Part shown: in pieces, positions 53,479 through 61,988 of the stretch
Layout: each line of letters begins with the position of its first letter
Numbering within the stretch: the stretch's first letter is position 1
Source of the DNA: Streptomyces caelestis
Lineage (GTDB): Bacteria > Actinomycetota > Actinomycetes > Streptomycetales > Streptomycetaceae
DNA: 64,000 nt
Assembly (NCBI RefSeq): GCF_001279005.1
Contig: NZ_LGCN01000040.1
Coordinates: 1-64,000 of the forward strand
Direction: 5' to 3'
Position numbers and translations under genes: made by a program
The notes under the pieces: model-generated
Database searches by the model: none
What the model was told of the DNA's origin: nothing
The model's input: the letters and a program-made list of their open reading frames with translations, nothing else

Positions 53479-54330
53479 GTGCCAACTGCCATCGCCGTGA
53501 CCGGCGCCGACATGGCGCTGCCGGCCCAGGACGAACGCACCCTGCCCGCCGCGGTGCTGCGGGACGTCGACACCCGCCCGCTCGAACAGGTCCTGTCCGA
53601 GCTGCAGATGCTCATCGAGCACCACGGGCACGTCATCGTGGTCTGCTCCCGGGCCGCCCCCACCGCCGTCCGGCGACGCCTGCACACCCTGCGCTCGCTG
53701 CTGGAGAGCGACCGGATAGCCCTCTTCAGCCCCGATCTGCCACCGCTCGGACTGGCCGTCCTGGCCCGCCAGTTACGGCAGCTCGCCTCCTGCGACCTCA
53801 GCCCCGGCGTCCTCGCCTCCGCCGGCCGGCTGCTGATCCACTACATCCACTGCGGGGCCCTGCTCGGTTCCGTCGCCCGCCTCGACCGCGTCCCCGTCGA
53901 CCTGAAGCAGCACGCCAAGTCCTGGATGCCCGGCAGCCAGTTCGCCGTGCTCGCCCACCCGCAGCCGCGCCTCGTCCGCCTCGGCCCCGACGCCTCCCTC
54001 GACGGCCCCGAGTTCGGCACCTGGATGCTCGTCGCCAAGGGCCGGCTCCCGTCCGACTGGGTCACCACCACCCTGGCCCCGGCCTGGAAGGTCCAGGGCC
54101 TGCGCGAGACACCGCTGCCCGCCGAGTCCCCCGGCTGGTGGGGGACCGGCAGGATCATCGAGTTCTGCACCTACCTGCCCGACCTGTCCGTCCTGTACCA
54201 GCTGGTCACCTCCGTACGACGCGGCAGCTGCCACTGGTGCGGCATCGACGTCATCGGCGACCGGTGCGTGTTCTGCTCCGCCGTACCGCCCGCACCCGAG
54301 GGCACGCCGGCCCTCACCCGGGGCACCTGA
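53479..54330 (+). CDS. First gene of the tad operon, zinc-ribbon protein with TTA codon
   Basis: A 283-residue cytosolic protein. Two short segments are hydrophobic (HGHVIVVCSRAAPT; LASAGRLLIHYIHCGALLGS) but no membrane helix is clear. The C-terminus has two CxxC pairs in CHWCGIDVIGDRCVFC, a likely zinc ribbon. No family is recognised; I recall it only as a neighbour of tad genes in Streptomyces. Codon 99 (53773-53775) is TTA in a gene that otherwise avoids it, which makes the protein a candidate for BldA-dependent translation. The GTG start follows GGGGAG by 6 bases. Confidence 0.8.
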   Translation: MPTAIAVTGADMALPAQDERTLPAAVLRDVDTRPLEQVLSELQMLIEHHGHVIVVCSRAAPTAVRRRLHTLRSLLESDRIALFSPDLPPLGLAVLARQLRQLASCDLSPGVLASAGRLLIHYIHCGALLGSVARLDRVPVDLKQHAKSWMPGSQFAVLAHPQPRLVRLGPDASLDGPEFGTWMLVAKGRLPSDWVTTTLAPAWKVQGLRETPLPAESPGWWGTGRIIEFCTYLPDLSVLYQLVTSVRRGSCHWCGIDVIGDRCVFCSAVPPAPEGTPALTRGT

Positions 54331-54410
54331 CCCCGCTCGCCCCCGCCCGACCACCGCTCGCCCCCGCCCGATCCCGCCCGACCGATATCCCCGATGAGGT
54401 TGCACGGTTC

Positions 54411-55118
54411 ATGAACTCCCGTCAGCGCCGCGGCGTGATACTCCTGCTCCTGTCGGTCCTGTGCGCCCTGGGCGCGTTCGCCGGCGTGCTCTCCGTCATC
54501 AGCGACGTGGAGTCCAAGGTCGGCCCCGAGGTCACCGCGTACCGGCTGAAGACGAACGTGGCGCCCTACACCCCCCTCAGTACCGGCCAGTTCGAGAAGA
54601 TCGAGATGCCCGAGCGGTGGCTGTCGAAGAACGCCGTCACCGACCTGGACGAGATCCGGGGCAAGATCGCCGTGACCGACCTGCGGGAGGGCTCCCTGCT
54701 GCAGAGCGACATGATCGTGAACCAGCCCGCCCTGCGGCCGGGACAGCAGGAGGTCGCCATCATGATCGACGCGGCGACCGGCGTGGCCGGCAAGATCACA
54801 CCGGGCTCCTCGGTCAACGTCTACGCCACCTTCGAGGGCGAGCGCGAGGGCGACCCCGACCAGTCCAGGATCATCGTGACCAACGCCAGGGTCCTCGACG
54901 TGGGCCGGCTCACCGCCCTCCGGCCCGACGAGAACGACCGGGACCGGGAGCCCACCGACGCCGTCCCGATCACCTTCGCGCTGTCCGCCGGCGACGCCCA
55001 GCGCATCACCTACGCCGAGTCGTTCGCCCGGCGGGTCCGCCTCGCGCTGGTCGCGCCCGGAACCGACGGCACCGTCCCGGACTCGCAGCGGACGTACGAA
55101 CTCGCGAAGGACAAGTGA
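54411..55118 (+). CDS. cpaB: Flp pilus assembly protein CpaB/RcpC
   Basis: A 235-residue membrane-anchored protein with one N-terminal helix (about 8-32, GVILLLLSVLCALGAFAGVL). A SAF domain follows (about 44-110, VAPYTPLSTGQFEKIEMPER) and then an RcpC-like beta domain (about 115-235). In Gram-negative tad systems CpaB works with the outer-membrane secretin; in this Gram-positive context it may help the fibre cross the wall. The weak site GAGG lies 11 bases before the ATG. The operon continues 9 bases downstream. Confidence 0.87.
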   Translation: MNSRQRRGVILLLLSVLCALGAFAGVLSVISDVESKVGPEVTAYRLKTNVAPYTPLSTGQFEKIEMPERWLSKNAVTDLDEIRGKIAVTDLREGSLLQSDMIVNQPALRPGQQEVAIMIDAATGVAGKITPGSSVNVYATFEGEREGDPDQSRIIVTNARVLDVGRLTALRPDENDRDREPTDAVPITFALSAGDAQRITYAESFARRVRLALVAPGTDGTVPDSQRTYELAKDK

Positions 55119-55127
55119 GAGGCCCGC

Positions 55128-56381
55128 ATGCCCACGAGGATCCTCCCGGCAGTCGGCGACGCGGACGCGGTCCGGTCCCTCACCACACTGCTCAGCCAGC
55201 TCCCGGACGCCGAACCGGTCACCCCGGTGGCCGACTCCACCCAGCTCGTCGACACCCTCGCCCGGCTGGCCGCCGAGTCCGTCGACGAACTGCCCGAGGT
55301 CGTGGTCGTGCACGAGCGGATCGGCCCCGTCCCCGCCCTGGAGCTGATCCGCGAAGTCGCCCTGCGCTTCCCCGCCGTCGGCGTCATCCTCGTCACCTCC
55401 GACGCGAGCCCCGGCCTCTTCCAGGCCGCCATGGACTACGGAGCCCGCGGCCTGGTCGCCCTCCCGCTCGGCTACGAGGAACTCGCCAGCCGCGTCCAGG
55501 CCGTCGCCCAGTGGTCCGCCGGCGTACGACGCCACCTCGGCTCCGGCGGCGACGTGTTCACCGGCTCCGGCGGCACCGTCGTCACCGTCAGCGGCGCCAA
55601 GGGCGGCGTCGGCGCGACCCTGACCGCCGTCCAGCTCGCCCTCGCCGCCCAGGCCTCCGGCCGCCCCACCGCCCTGGTCGACATGGACCTCCAGACCGGC
55701 GACGTCGCCGCCTACCTGGACGTCCAGTTCCGCCGCTCCGTCGTCGACCTCGCCGCCATCAACGACATCTCCCCGCGCGTCCTCGCCGACGCCGTCTTCC
55801 GCCACGACACCGGCCTCGCCCTGCTGCTCGCCCCCGGCGAGGGCGAACGCGGCGAGGACGTCACCGACCGCGCCGCCCGCCAGATCGTCAGCGCCCTGCG
55901 CTCCCGCTACGAGGTCGTCGTCATCGACTGCGGCGCCCAGCTCGGCGGCGCCGGCGCGGCGGCCGTGGAGATGGCCGACACCGCCCTGCTGGTCACCACC
56001 CCCGACGTCATCGCCGTACGGGGCGCCAAGCGGACGGTGCGGATGTGGGACCGGCTGCAGATCCGCAAGGCCGAGGAGACCACCGTGGTCGTCAACCGGC
56101 ACACCCGGTCCACGGAGATCCAGCCCCCGCTCATCCGGAGGATCACCGGCACCGTCGTCGCGGCCACCGTGGTCCCCGCCCACTTCAGGGAACTCCAGGC
56201 CGTCGTGGACGCCGGCCGCGTCCACGAACTGGAGAACAAGAGCACCGTCAAGCAGGCCCTGTGGGGGCTGGCCGGCGAACTCGGCCTGGTCAAGGCGGCG
56301 CAGGGCGCCCGGAAGGCGGGCCGGCTGCGCGGCGACCGCGGGTCGGTGGGCCTGCGGCGGCGCAGGGACTCGGGGGGATGA
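55128..56381 (+). CDS. CpaE/TadZ-like ATPase with pseudo-receiver domain
   Basis: A 417-residue MinD/ParA-type protein that should localise the tad machine at the cell pole or septum. Residues about 1-130 form a receiver-like domain without the phospho-acceptor Asp (strand LPEVVVVHERIG). The ATPase domain begins SGAKGGVGAT with Lys158; the Lys usually before Thr is replaced by Ala163, as in many TadZ proteins. Switch blocks include LVDMDLQTGDVAAYLDVQ and VVIDCGAQLGG. The C-terminus is Arg-rich, possibly for membrane or DNA contact. Confidence 0.9.
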   Translation: MPTRILPAVGDADAVRSLTTLLSQLPDAEPVTPVADSTQLVDTLARLAAESVDELPEVVVVHERIGPVPALELIREVALRFPAVGVILVTSDASPGLFQAAMDYGARGLVALPLGYEELASRVQAVAQWSAGVRRHLGSGGDVFTGSGGTVVTVSGAKGGVGATLTAVQLALAAQASGRPTALVDMDLQTGDVAAYLDVQFRRSVVDLAAINDISPRVLADAVFRHDTGLALLLAPGEGERGEDVTDRAARQIVSALRSRYEVVVIDCGAQLGGAGAAAVEMADTALLVTTPDVIAVRGAKRTVRMWDRLQIRKAEETTVVVNRHTRSTEIQPPLIRRITGTVVAATVVPAHFRELQAVVDAGRVHELENKSTVKQALWGLAGELGLVKAAQGARKAGRLRGDRGSVGLRRRRDSGG

Positions 56382-56385
56382 GGCG

Positions 56386-56778
56386 ATGAGGACGACGGCG
56401 TCACGGCGACCGGACGACCGGGGCCAGGTCACCATCGAGTTCCTCGGCATGACCCCCACGATCCTCGTGACACTGGTGGTGCTGTGGCAACTCGTGCTGG
56501 TGGGGTACGCGTTCACGCTCGCGGGGAATGCTGCGGACGAGGCCGTACGGGCGGCCACGGCGGCGGCGCCGGGCGCGCGCCAGGGCGCCTGCCGGGCGGC
56601 CGGGCTGGACAAGCTGTCGGGAGCGTGGGCGGGAGGGGCGACCGTGGACTGCGCGACCTCGGGCGGTTTCGTCACCGCCGACGTGGAGCTGGACGTCCCC
56701 CTCCTCTTCCCCGGCGTCCTCTCCCTCCCCCTCGACGTGGAGGGGCACGCGGGCGCGGTCGAGGAGGAGACGGACTGA
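56386..56778 (+). CDS. TadE-like pseudopilin, first copy
   Basis: A 130-residue minor pilin. Its N-terminus has the prepilin-peptidase type site: Gly13 followed by QVTIEF with Glu at +5, then a hydrophobic helix (about 22-46). Two cysteines (QGACRAAG and TVDCATSG) could form a disulfide in the extracellular domain. TadE proteins are needed for Flp fibre assembly. GGGGATGAGG lies upstream, 4 bases after the stop of the CpaE gene. Confidence 0.87.
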   Translation: MRTTASRRPDDRGQVTIEFLGMTPTILVTLVVLWQLVLVGYAFTLAGNAADEAVRAATAAAPGARQGACRAAGLDKLSGAWAGGATVDCATSGGFVTADVELDVPLLFPGVLSLPLDVEGHAGAVEEETD

Positions 56779-56779
56779 C

Positions 56780-57145
56780 ATGCCGCAGACGCCGTGCGCA
56801 CGCCACCCCCGCGACCGCGGCCAGGTCGCCGTCGAGTACCTCGGCTTCCTCCCGGTCCTGCTCGTCGTCGCCATGGCCGCCGTCCAGCTCGGCCTGGTCG
56901 CCTACACCGCCCAGCAGGCCGGTACGGCGGCCCGTGCGGGGGCGCGCAGCGCGTCGCTCGACCGGGAGGCCGGACCGGCCTGCACGGCGGCGGTCAGCGA
57001 CTGGCTGGCCGGGCGCACCGGCTGCGCGGTGGCGAAGGGCGGCGACGAGGTCACCGTCACCGCCACGATCGACATCCCGTCGATCGTCCCCGGCTGGAAC
57101 TTCGACCCCGTCCGCAAGACCGCCACGATGCCGGTCGACCACTGA
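56780..57145 (+). CDS. TadE-like pseudopilin, second copy
   Basis: A 121-residue minor pilin similar in layout to the preceding gene: Gly14 then QVAVEYLG with Glu at +5, a hydrophobic helix (about 22-44), and a short beta-rich domain with two cysteines (GPACTAAV and RTGCAVAK). It starts one base after the stop of the first TadE gene. Two TadE proteins side by side probably form a heteromeric tip or initiation complex. Confidence 0.87.
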   Translation: MPQTPCARHPRDRGQVAVEYLGFLPVLLVVAMAAVQLGLVAYTAQQAGTAARAGARSASLDREAGPACTAAVSDWLAGRTGCAVAKGGDEVTVTATIDIPSIVPGWNFDPVRKTATMPVDH

Positions 57146-57159
57146 GGAGCGAGCGACCC

Positions 57160-58497
57160 ATGAGCCTGCGGGCACGCATCAACTCCCCCGAGGAGACGGC
57201 CGGACGGGGTGAGGACGGCCACCTGGTCGCCTCCTACCGCGCCAAGCTCCTGGAGGAGATCGACCTCGCGGAGATGAGCGCGCTGGCCGCGGCCGAGCGC
57301 CGGGCCCGGCTGGAACGCGTCCTCGGCCACATCATCAGCCGCGAGGGCCCGGTCCTGTCGACCGTCGAACGCTCCCAGCTGATCCGCCGGGTCGTCGACG
57401 AGGCCCTGGGCCTCGGCATCCTGGAACCCCTGCTGGAGGACGCGTCCATCACCGAGATCATGGTGAACGGCCCCGACGCGATCTTCGTGGAGCGCGGCGG
57501 CCGGGTCGAACAGCTCCCGCTCCGCTTCGCCTCCAACGACCAGCTCATGCAGACGATCGAACGCATCGTCTCCACGGTCAACCGCCGCGTCGACGAGTCG
57601 AACCCCATGGTCGACGCCCGCCTCCCCTCCGGGGAGCGCGTCAACGTCATCATCCCGCCGCTCTCCCTGACCGGCGCCACCCTCACCATCCGCCGCTTCC
57701 CCCGCTCCTTCACCCTCCAGGAACTGATCGGCCTCGGCTCGCTGGACGAGCCCACGCTGTACCTGCTGGCCGGCCTGGTGCAGGCGCGCTTCAACGTCAT
57801 CGTGTCGGGCGCGACGGGCACCGGGAAGACGACCCTCCTGAACGCCCTCTCCGGCCTGATCCCCGAGCGCGAACGCATCATCACCATCGAGGACTCCGCC
57901 GAACTCCAGCTCCAGCAGCCGCACGTCATCCGCCTGGAGTCCCGCCCGCCGAACGTCGAGGGCAAGGGCCAGGTCACCATCCGCGACCTCGTCCGCAACT
58001 CCCTCCGCATGCGCCCCGACCGCATCGTCGTCGGCGAGGTCCGCGGCGGTGAGTCCCTGGACATGCTCCAGGCCATGTCGACGGGCCACGACGGCTCCCT
58101 CGCGACCGTCCACGCCAACAGCGCCGAGGACGCCCTGATGCGGCTCCAGACCCTCGCCTCCATGTCCGACGTGGAGATCCCCTTCGTCGCCCTGCACGAC
58201 CAGATCAACAGCGCCGTCGACGTCATCGTCCAGCTCACCCGCTTCGCCGACGGCGCCCGCCGCATCACCGAGGTCGCCCTGCTGGAGAGCCACGGCTCGG
58301 AGCCGTACCGGCTGGCCACGGTCGTCCGCTTCCACGCACAGCCCATGACCGCCGACGGCCGCGTCCACGGCGCCTACGAGCACCACCCCCTCCCGCGCCG
58401 CACCGCCGACCGCCTCCACATGGCGAGCCAGCCCGTCCCCCAGGCGTTCGGCATCGCCCAGTCCTACGACCAGCTCGCCACCCGAGAAGCCAGGTAG
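57160..58497 (+). CDS. cpaF: Type II/IV secretion ATPase CpaF (TadA), pilus motor
   Basis: A 445-residue hexameric ATPase that drives pilus polymerisation. Walker A is GATGTGKTT at residues 217-225, the Asp box is ITIEDSAELQLQQPHV, Walker B region is RMRPDRIVVGEVRGGE, and the His box is STGHDGSLATVHANS. The N-terminal domain (ITEIMVNGPDAIFVE) is typical of the CpaF/TadA group. In Tad systems one such ATPase may power extension and retraction. The start lies 14 bases after the second TadE gene, with GAGGAGCGAG upstream. Confidence 0.95.
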   Translation: MSLRARINSPEETAGRGEDGHLVASYRAKLLEEIDLAEMSALAAAERRARLERVLGHIISREGPVLSTVERSQLIRRVVDEALGLGILEPLLEDASITEIMVNGPDAIFVERGGRVEQLPLRFASNDQLMQTIERIVSTVNRRVDESNPMVDARLPSGERVNVIIPPLSLTGATLTIRRFPRSFTLQELIGLGSLDEPTLYLLAGLVQARFNVIVSGATGTGKTTLLNALSGLIPERERIITIEDSAELQLQQPHVIRLESRPPNVEGKGQVTIRDLVRNSLRMRPDRIVVGEVRGGESLDMLQAMSTGHDGSLATVHANSAEDALMRLQTLASMSDVEIPFVALHDQINSAVDVIVQLTRFADGARRITEVALLESHGSEPYRLATVVRFHAQPMTADGRVHGAYEHHPLPRRTADRLHMASQPVPQAFGIAQSYDQLATREAR

Positions 58498-58508
58498 GAA
58501 CCGCCCCC

Positions 58509-59453
58509 ATGGAGCTGCAGAACCTGATCACGCTGACCACCGGCGTCACGCTGCTGACCTGCGTCCTCGCGGTCGTCGGCGTGCACGCGTACGCCACCGG
58601 CAGGGCGCAGCGGCAGGCGCTGGTGGACCGGCTGTCGGCCACCGGTCGGATCCCCGTCGCCGGCCGCCGGCGTCACTTCCCGGCCCTGGACCGCCGCCTG
58701 CGCCGCACCGGGCTCGGCAAGAAGCTCGAACTGCGCCTGGCGGCCACCGGCCTGGACGTCACCCCCGGCGAGTTCTTCGTTTACATGCTCGCCACGGTCG
58801 CCGGCCTGTGGCTCGTCGGCCAGGCGACCCTCGCCCCCTTCTTCGGCCCGATCGCCGGCCTGCTCGGCATCGGGGTGGCGCTGCAGTTCCTCAACTGGCA
58901 GCGGCAGAAACGCATCGAGAAGTTCATCAACCAGCTCCCCGAGCTGGCCCGCATCCTCGCCAACGCCACCCAGGCCGGCCTCGCCCTCCGTACGGCCGTC
59001 GGCATGGCGGCGGAGGAGCTGGAGGCCCCCGCGGGCGAGGAACTGGCCAAGGTGGCCAGCCAGCTGGCGGTGGGCGCGTCGATGGACGACGCCCTCGGCG
59101 AACTCGCCGACCGCCTCCCGTCCCGCGAGCTCGTCGTCCTGGTCACCACCCTCGTGCTGTCCAACCGGGCGGGCGGCCAGGTGGTGAGCGCCCTGCGGAA
59201 CCTGACGGAGACGCTGGAGGAGCGCAAGGAGACCCGGCGGGAGGTCCGCACCCAGCTCTCCCAGGTCAGCATGACGTCGTACGCCGTGCCCGTCCTCGGC
59301 GTCGGCTCGTTGTTCCTGATGGACGGGGTGAAGGACGGCGCCCTGGAGCGCATGACCGGCTCCCCGGCCGGACAGGCCGCGGTGATCATCGCGTTCGGCC
59401 TGTACGCCGTCGGCTTCGTCCTCATCCGCCGCCTGTCCCGCATCGACGTCTGA
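58509..59453 (+). CDS. tadB: Tad pilus platform protein TadB
   Basis: A 314-residue type II secretion F-domain membrane protein. Helices near 8-28, 95-115, 118-138 and 280-305 flank the GspF-like domain (NQLPELARILANATQAGLAL, about 140-265, with LSNRAGGQVVSALRNLTETL). TadB and TadC form the inner-membrane base on which CpaF acts. Located 11 bases after cpaF. Confidence 0.92.
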   Translation: MELQNLITLTTGVTLLTCVLAVVGVHAYATGRAQRQALVDRLSATGRIPVAGRRRHFPALDRRLRRTGLGKKLELRLAATGLDVTPGEFFVYMLATVAGLWLVGQATLAPFFGPIAGLLGIGVALQFLNWQRQKRIEKFINQLPELARILANATQAGLALRTAVGMAAEELEAPAGEELAKVASQLAVGASMDDALGELADRLPSRELVVLVTTLVLSNRAGGQVVSALRNLTETLEERKETRREVRTQLSQVSMTSYAVPVLGVGSLFLMDGVKDGALERMTGSPAGQAAVIIAFGLYAVGFVLIRRLSRIDV

Positions 59454-59475
59454 ACGGCGAGGAGGACCGACCGAC

Positions 59476-60363
59476 ATGGCACTTCTGCTCGCCCTCCTGA
59501 CGGGCCTCGCCGTCTACGGCGTCTTCGCCGGCGTCCGCATGTACCGGGCGGAGGCGAAACTCCCCGGCGACCTGGCCCTGGCCCTGGAGGTCGGCTCCAC
59601 CCGCACGGGCGCGGTCGACTCCCTCGTCGACCGCCTGGGCATGCGCTACGCCCCCGCCGTACTGCGCCTCATGGGCCCGGGGCAGGTCGCCAGGTACCGC
59701 CGCAGGATCGACCTGGCGGGCAACCCCGGCGGCCTCACCCTCGACCGCTACGCCGCCCGCCGCGCGGTGTACGGCTTCCTGGGCGTCGTGGGCTTCCTGG
59801 TCTTCCTGATGCGCGGCCAGCTCTTCATGGCCCTGCTGCTCCTCGCCTTCGGCGCGTTCTGGACGGAGGTCGGCATCTGGTCGGCGATCCGCGTCCGCAG
59901 GGACGTCATCGAGCGGACGCTGCCGGACTTCCTGGACGTGCTGGCGGTGGTGGTGAGCGCGGGCCTGGGCTTCCGGCAGGCCCTGGACCGGGTGTCGTCG
60001 AAGTACGAGGGCCCGTGGGCGGACGAGCTGCGCATCACGCTCCGTCAGATGGACCTGGGCATGAGCCGCAGGCAGGCGTTCGCGGAGCTGCGCCGCCGCA
60101 ACGACTCGGAGCAGGTGGCGATGTTCGTCACGGCGTTGCAGCAGGGCGAGGAGCTGGGCGCGCCGATCGTGGACACGCTGGTGTCCCTGGCCAAGGACAT
60201 GCGCCGGACGGACGCGCAGAACGCCCGCCGCAAGGCGGCCCGCGCGGTACCGAAGGCCACCATGATGATCACCACGTTCATGGTCCCGGCCACGATGATC
60301 CTCCTCGGCGCCGGCCTGATCCTCGGCTCCGGCATCGACTTCGGCGCGGTCACGGGCGAGTAG
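59476..60363 (+). CDS. tadC: Tad pilus platform protein TadC
   Basis: A 295-residue relative of TadB with helices at about 2-20, 95-112, 115-135 and 265-290 and the F-domain segment LPDFLDVLAVVVSAGLGFRQ, followed by ALQQGEELGAPIVDTLVSLA. It follows TadB by 22 bases and completes the membrane platform. No peptidase (TadV/CpaA) gene is in the window, so prepilin processing depends on a gene elsewhere. Confidence 0.92.
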   Translation: MALLLALLTGLAVYGVFAGVRMYRAEAKLPGDLALALEVGSTRTGAVDSLVDRLGMRYAPAVLRLMGPGQVARYRRRIDLAGNPGGLTLDRYAARRAVYGFLGVVGFLVFLMRGQLFMALLLLAFGAFWTEVGIWSAIRVRRDVIERTLPDFLDVLAVVVSAGLGFRQALDRVSSKYEGPWADELRITLRQMDLGMSRRQAFAELRRRNDSEQVAMFVTALQQGEELGAPIVDTLVSLAKDMRRTDAQNARRKAARAVPKATMMITTFMVPATMILLGAGLILGSGIDFGAVTGE

Positions 60364-60380
60364 GGCGGGGGCGGGGTGCG

Positions 60381-61988
60381 ATGACGACGACCGGGGAGCG
60401 CACGGGGCTGTTCCGCCGCGCGCCCAGACCCTCGGAGATCACCACCCCGCCGACGGGCACGGTCCTCCCGCCCCACGCGAGGACGGGCGCCCCGGACGTC
60501 CCGGTGACCTCGGCGACTCCGGCACTGCCCCCGGGCTGGGAACCGGCGACGGGCACCCGGCCCCGGCTGCCCGATCCGTCGGCCGCCGACGGCGCCGGCC
60601 CCCCACAGGGCCACGGAGCGGTAGCCGCCGACGGCGCCGAGCCCCCACAGGGGCCACCCGCACCCGACGACGAAACCCGCACGGGTGGTGCGGAGGGGAA
60701 CCCCCATCCGGCCGAAGACCGGACGCACCCCCCACGACCCGCACAGGCCCCGGACGTCCAGATCCAGATCAACGCCCTCCAAGCCCTGTGCCGGCAGGCA
60801 TTCGGCTTCAGACTGGCGATGATCGCCCTGGCGACCCCCTCCGCCCTCCTCAACGCCGCCCCCGGCTGGAGCACCCGCCTCGTCGCCCTCGCCGTGGTGG
60901 CCACCTTCATGGCCTCCTACGTCCTCTTCAGGGACTGGGAACGCTTCGGCCCCCTCCTCCTGCGCCACCCCACCCTCCTCGCGGCGGACACCCTCTTCGG
61001 AGCCCTGCTCCTCATCTCCGCGGGCCCCGACACCACCCTCGCCTACGTCAGCGTCTGCACCCCCCTCCTCGCGGGCCTGATCTACGGCTGGCGCGGCGCG
61101 GCCGTCTTCGCCTCCCTCCAGGGTCTGATCCTCCTCCTGGTCCACGCGGCCCTGGACAGCCCGCGGACGGACCCGGCGGAAGCACTCCTCCTCCCCGGCC
61201 TCTGCGTGATCGCGGGCGCGGTCGGCTCCAGCCTCCGCAACCTCATGCTCCGCCTGGGCACGGCGACCCGGGCCCTGACCACGGTCCAGGCCCGCCTGGC
61301 CGTCACGGAGGCGGTCAGCGCCGAACGAGCCCGCCTGGCCCGGGAGATGCACGACTCGGTGGCGAAAACCCTCCACGGGGTGGCCCTGGCGGCGGACGGC
61401 CTGGCCGGCACGGCGGGCGCCCCGCACATGGACCCGGCCCTGGTGGGACAACAGGCGGAACTGGTGGCCCGCTCGGCCCGCAGAGCCGCGGCCGAGTCCC
61501 GCGAACTCCTGGCCGACCTGCGCCGGGAGGCGGACCCGGGCCAGGGCGTGGACGTCCTGGTGGAACTGGCCGCCCGCACCGGCGACTTCTCCGCCCGCAC
61601 CGGAGTGCCCGCCACCTACCGTCCCACCGGCGAGCACGCGGTCCCGCCCGTCCCGCCCGCCGTGGCCCGCCAACTCCTCACCATCGCCGCGGAGGCCATG
61701 GAGAACGCCCACCGCCACGCGCGACCGACCAGGGTCGACGTCCACGCCGGAGTCCACGGCGATCTGCTCCGCATCAGCGTGTACGACGACGGCACCGGCC
61801 TTCCGCCCGGCACCGACCTCGGACGACTGCGCCGCACGGGCCACTTCGGCCTGGTCGGCATGGTCGAGCGGGCGGCCTCGGTCGGCGCCCGCATCCGCAT
61901 CGGCCGGGGCGCGCACACGCGAGGCACCGAAGTCCGCCTGGAACTCCCGCTGGCGGCCGTGACGACACCCACGGAGACCACCCCATGA
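60381..61988 (+). CDS. Sensor histidine kinase within the tad operon
   Basis: A 535-residue NarL-partner type kinase. Residues 1-125 are a long Pro/Gly-rich cytoplasmic stretch. Several hydrophobic helices (about 140-285) form a membrane sensor. The HisKA_3 domain has the phospho-accepting His324 in LAREMHDSVAKTLHG. The HATPase domain has the N-box (AAEAMENAHRHA) and G-box (YDDGTGLPPG, GHFGLVGMVERA). It overlaps the response regulator gene by ATGA. With no extracellular sensor loop of size, the signal may be in the membrane. Confidence 0.9.
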   Translation: MTTTGERTGLFRRAPRPSEITTPPTGTVLPPHARTGAPDVPVTSATPALPPGWEPATGTRPRLPDPSAADGAGPPQGHGAVAADGAEPPQGPPAPDDETRTGGAEGNPHPAEDRTHPPRPAQAPDVQIQINALQALCRQAFGFRLAMIALATPSALLNAAPGWSTRLVALAVVATFMASYVLFRDWERFGPLLLRHPTLLAADTLFGALLLISAGPDTTLAYVSVCTPLLAGLIYGWRGAAVFASLQGLILLLVHAALDSPRTDPAEALLLPGLCVIAGAVGSSLRNLMLRLGTATRALTTVQARLAVTEAVSAERARLAREMHDSVAKTLHGVALAADGLAGTAGAPHMDPALVGQQAELVARSARRAAAESRELLADLRREADPGQGVDVLVELAARTGDFSARTGVPATYRPTGEHAVPPVPPAVARQLLTIAAEAMENAHRHARPTRVDVHAGVHGDLLRISVYDDGTGLPPGTDLGRLRRTGHFGLVGMVERAASVGARIRIGRGAHTRGTEVRLELPLAAVTTPTETTP

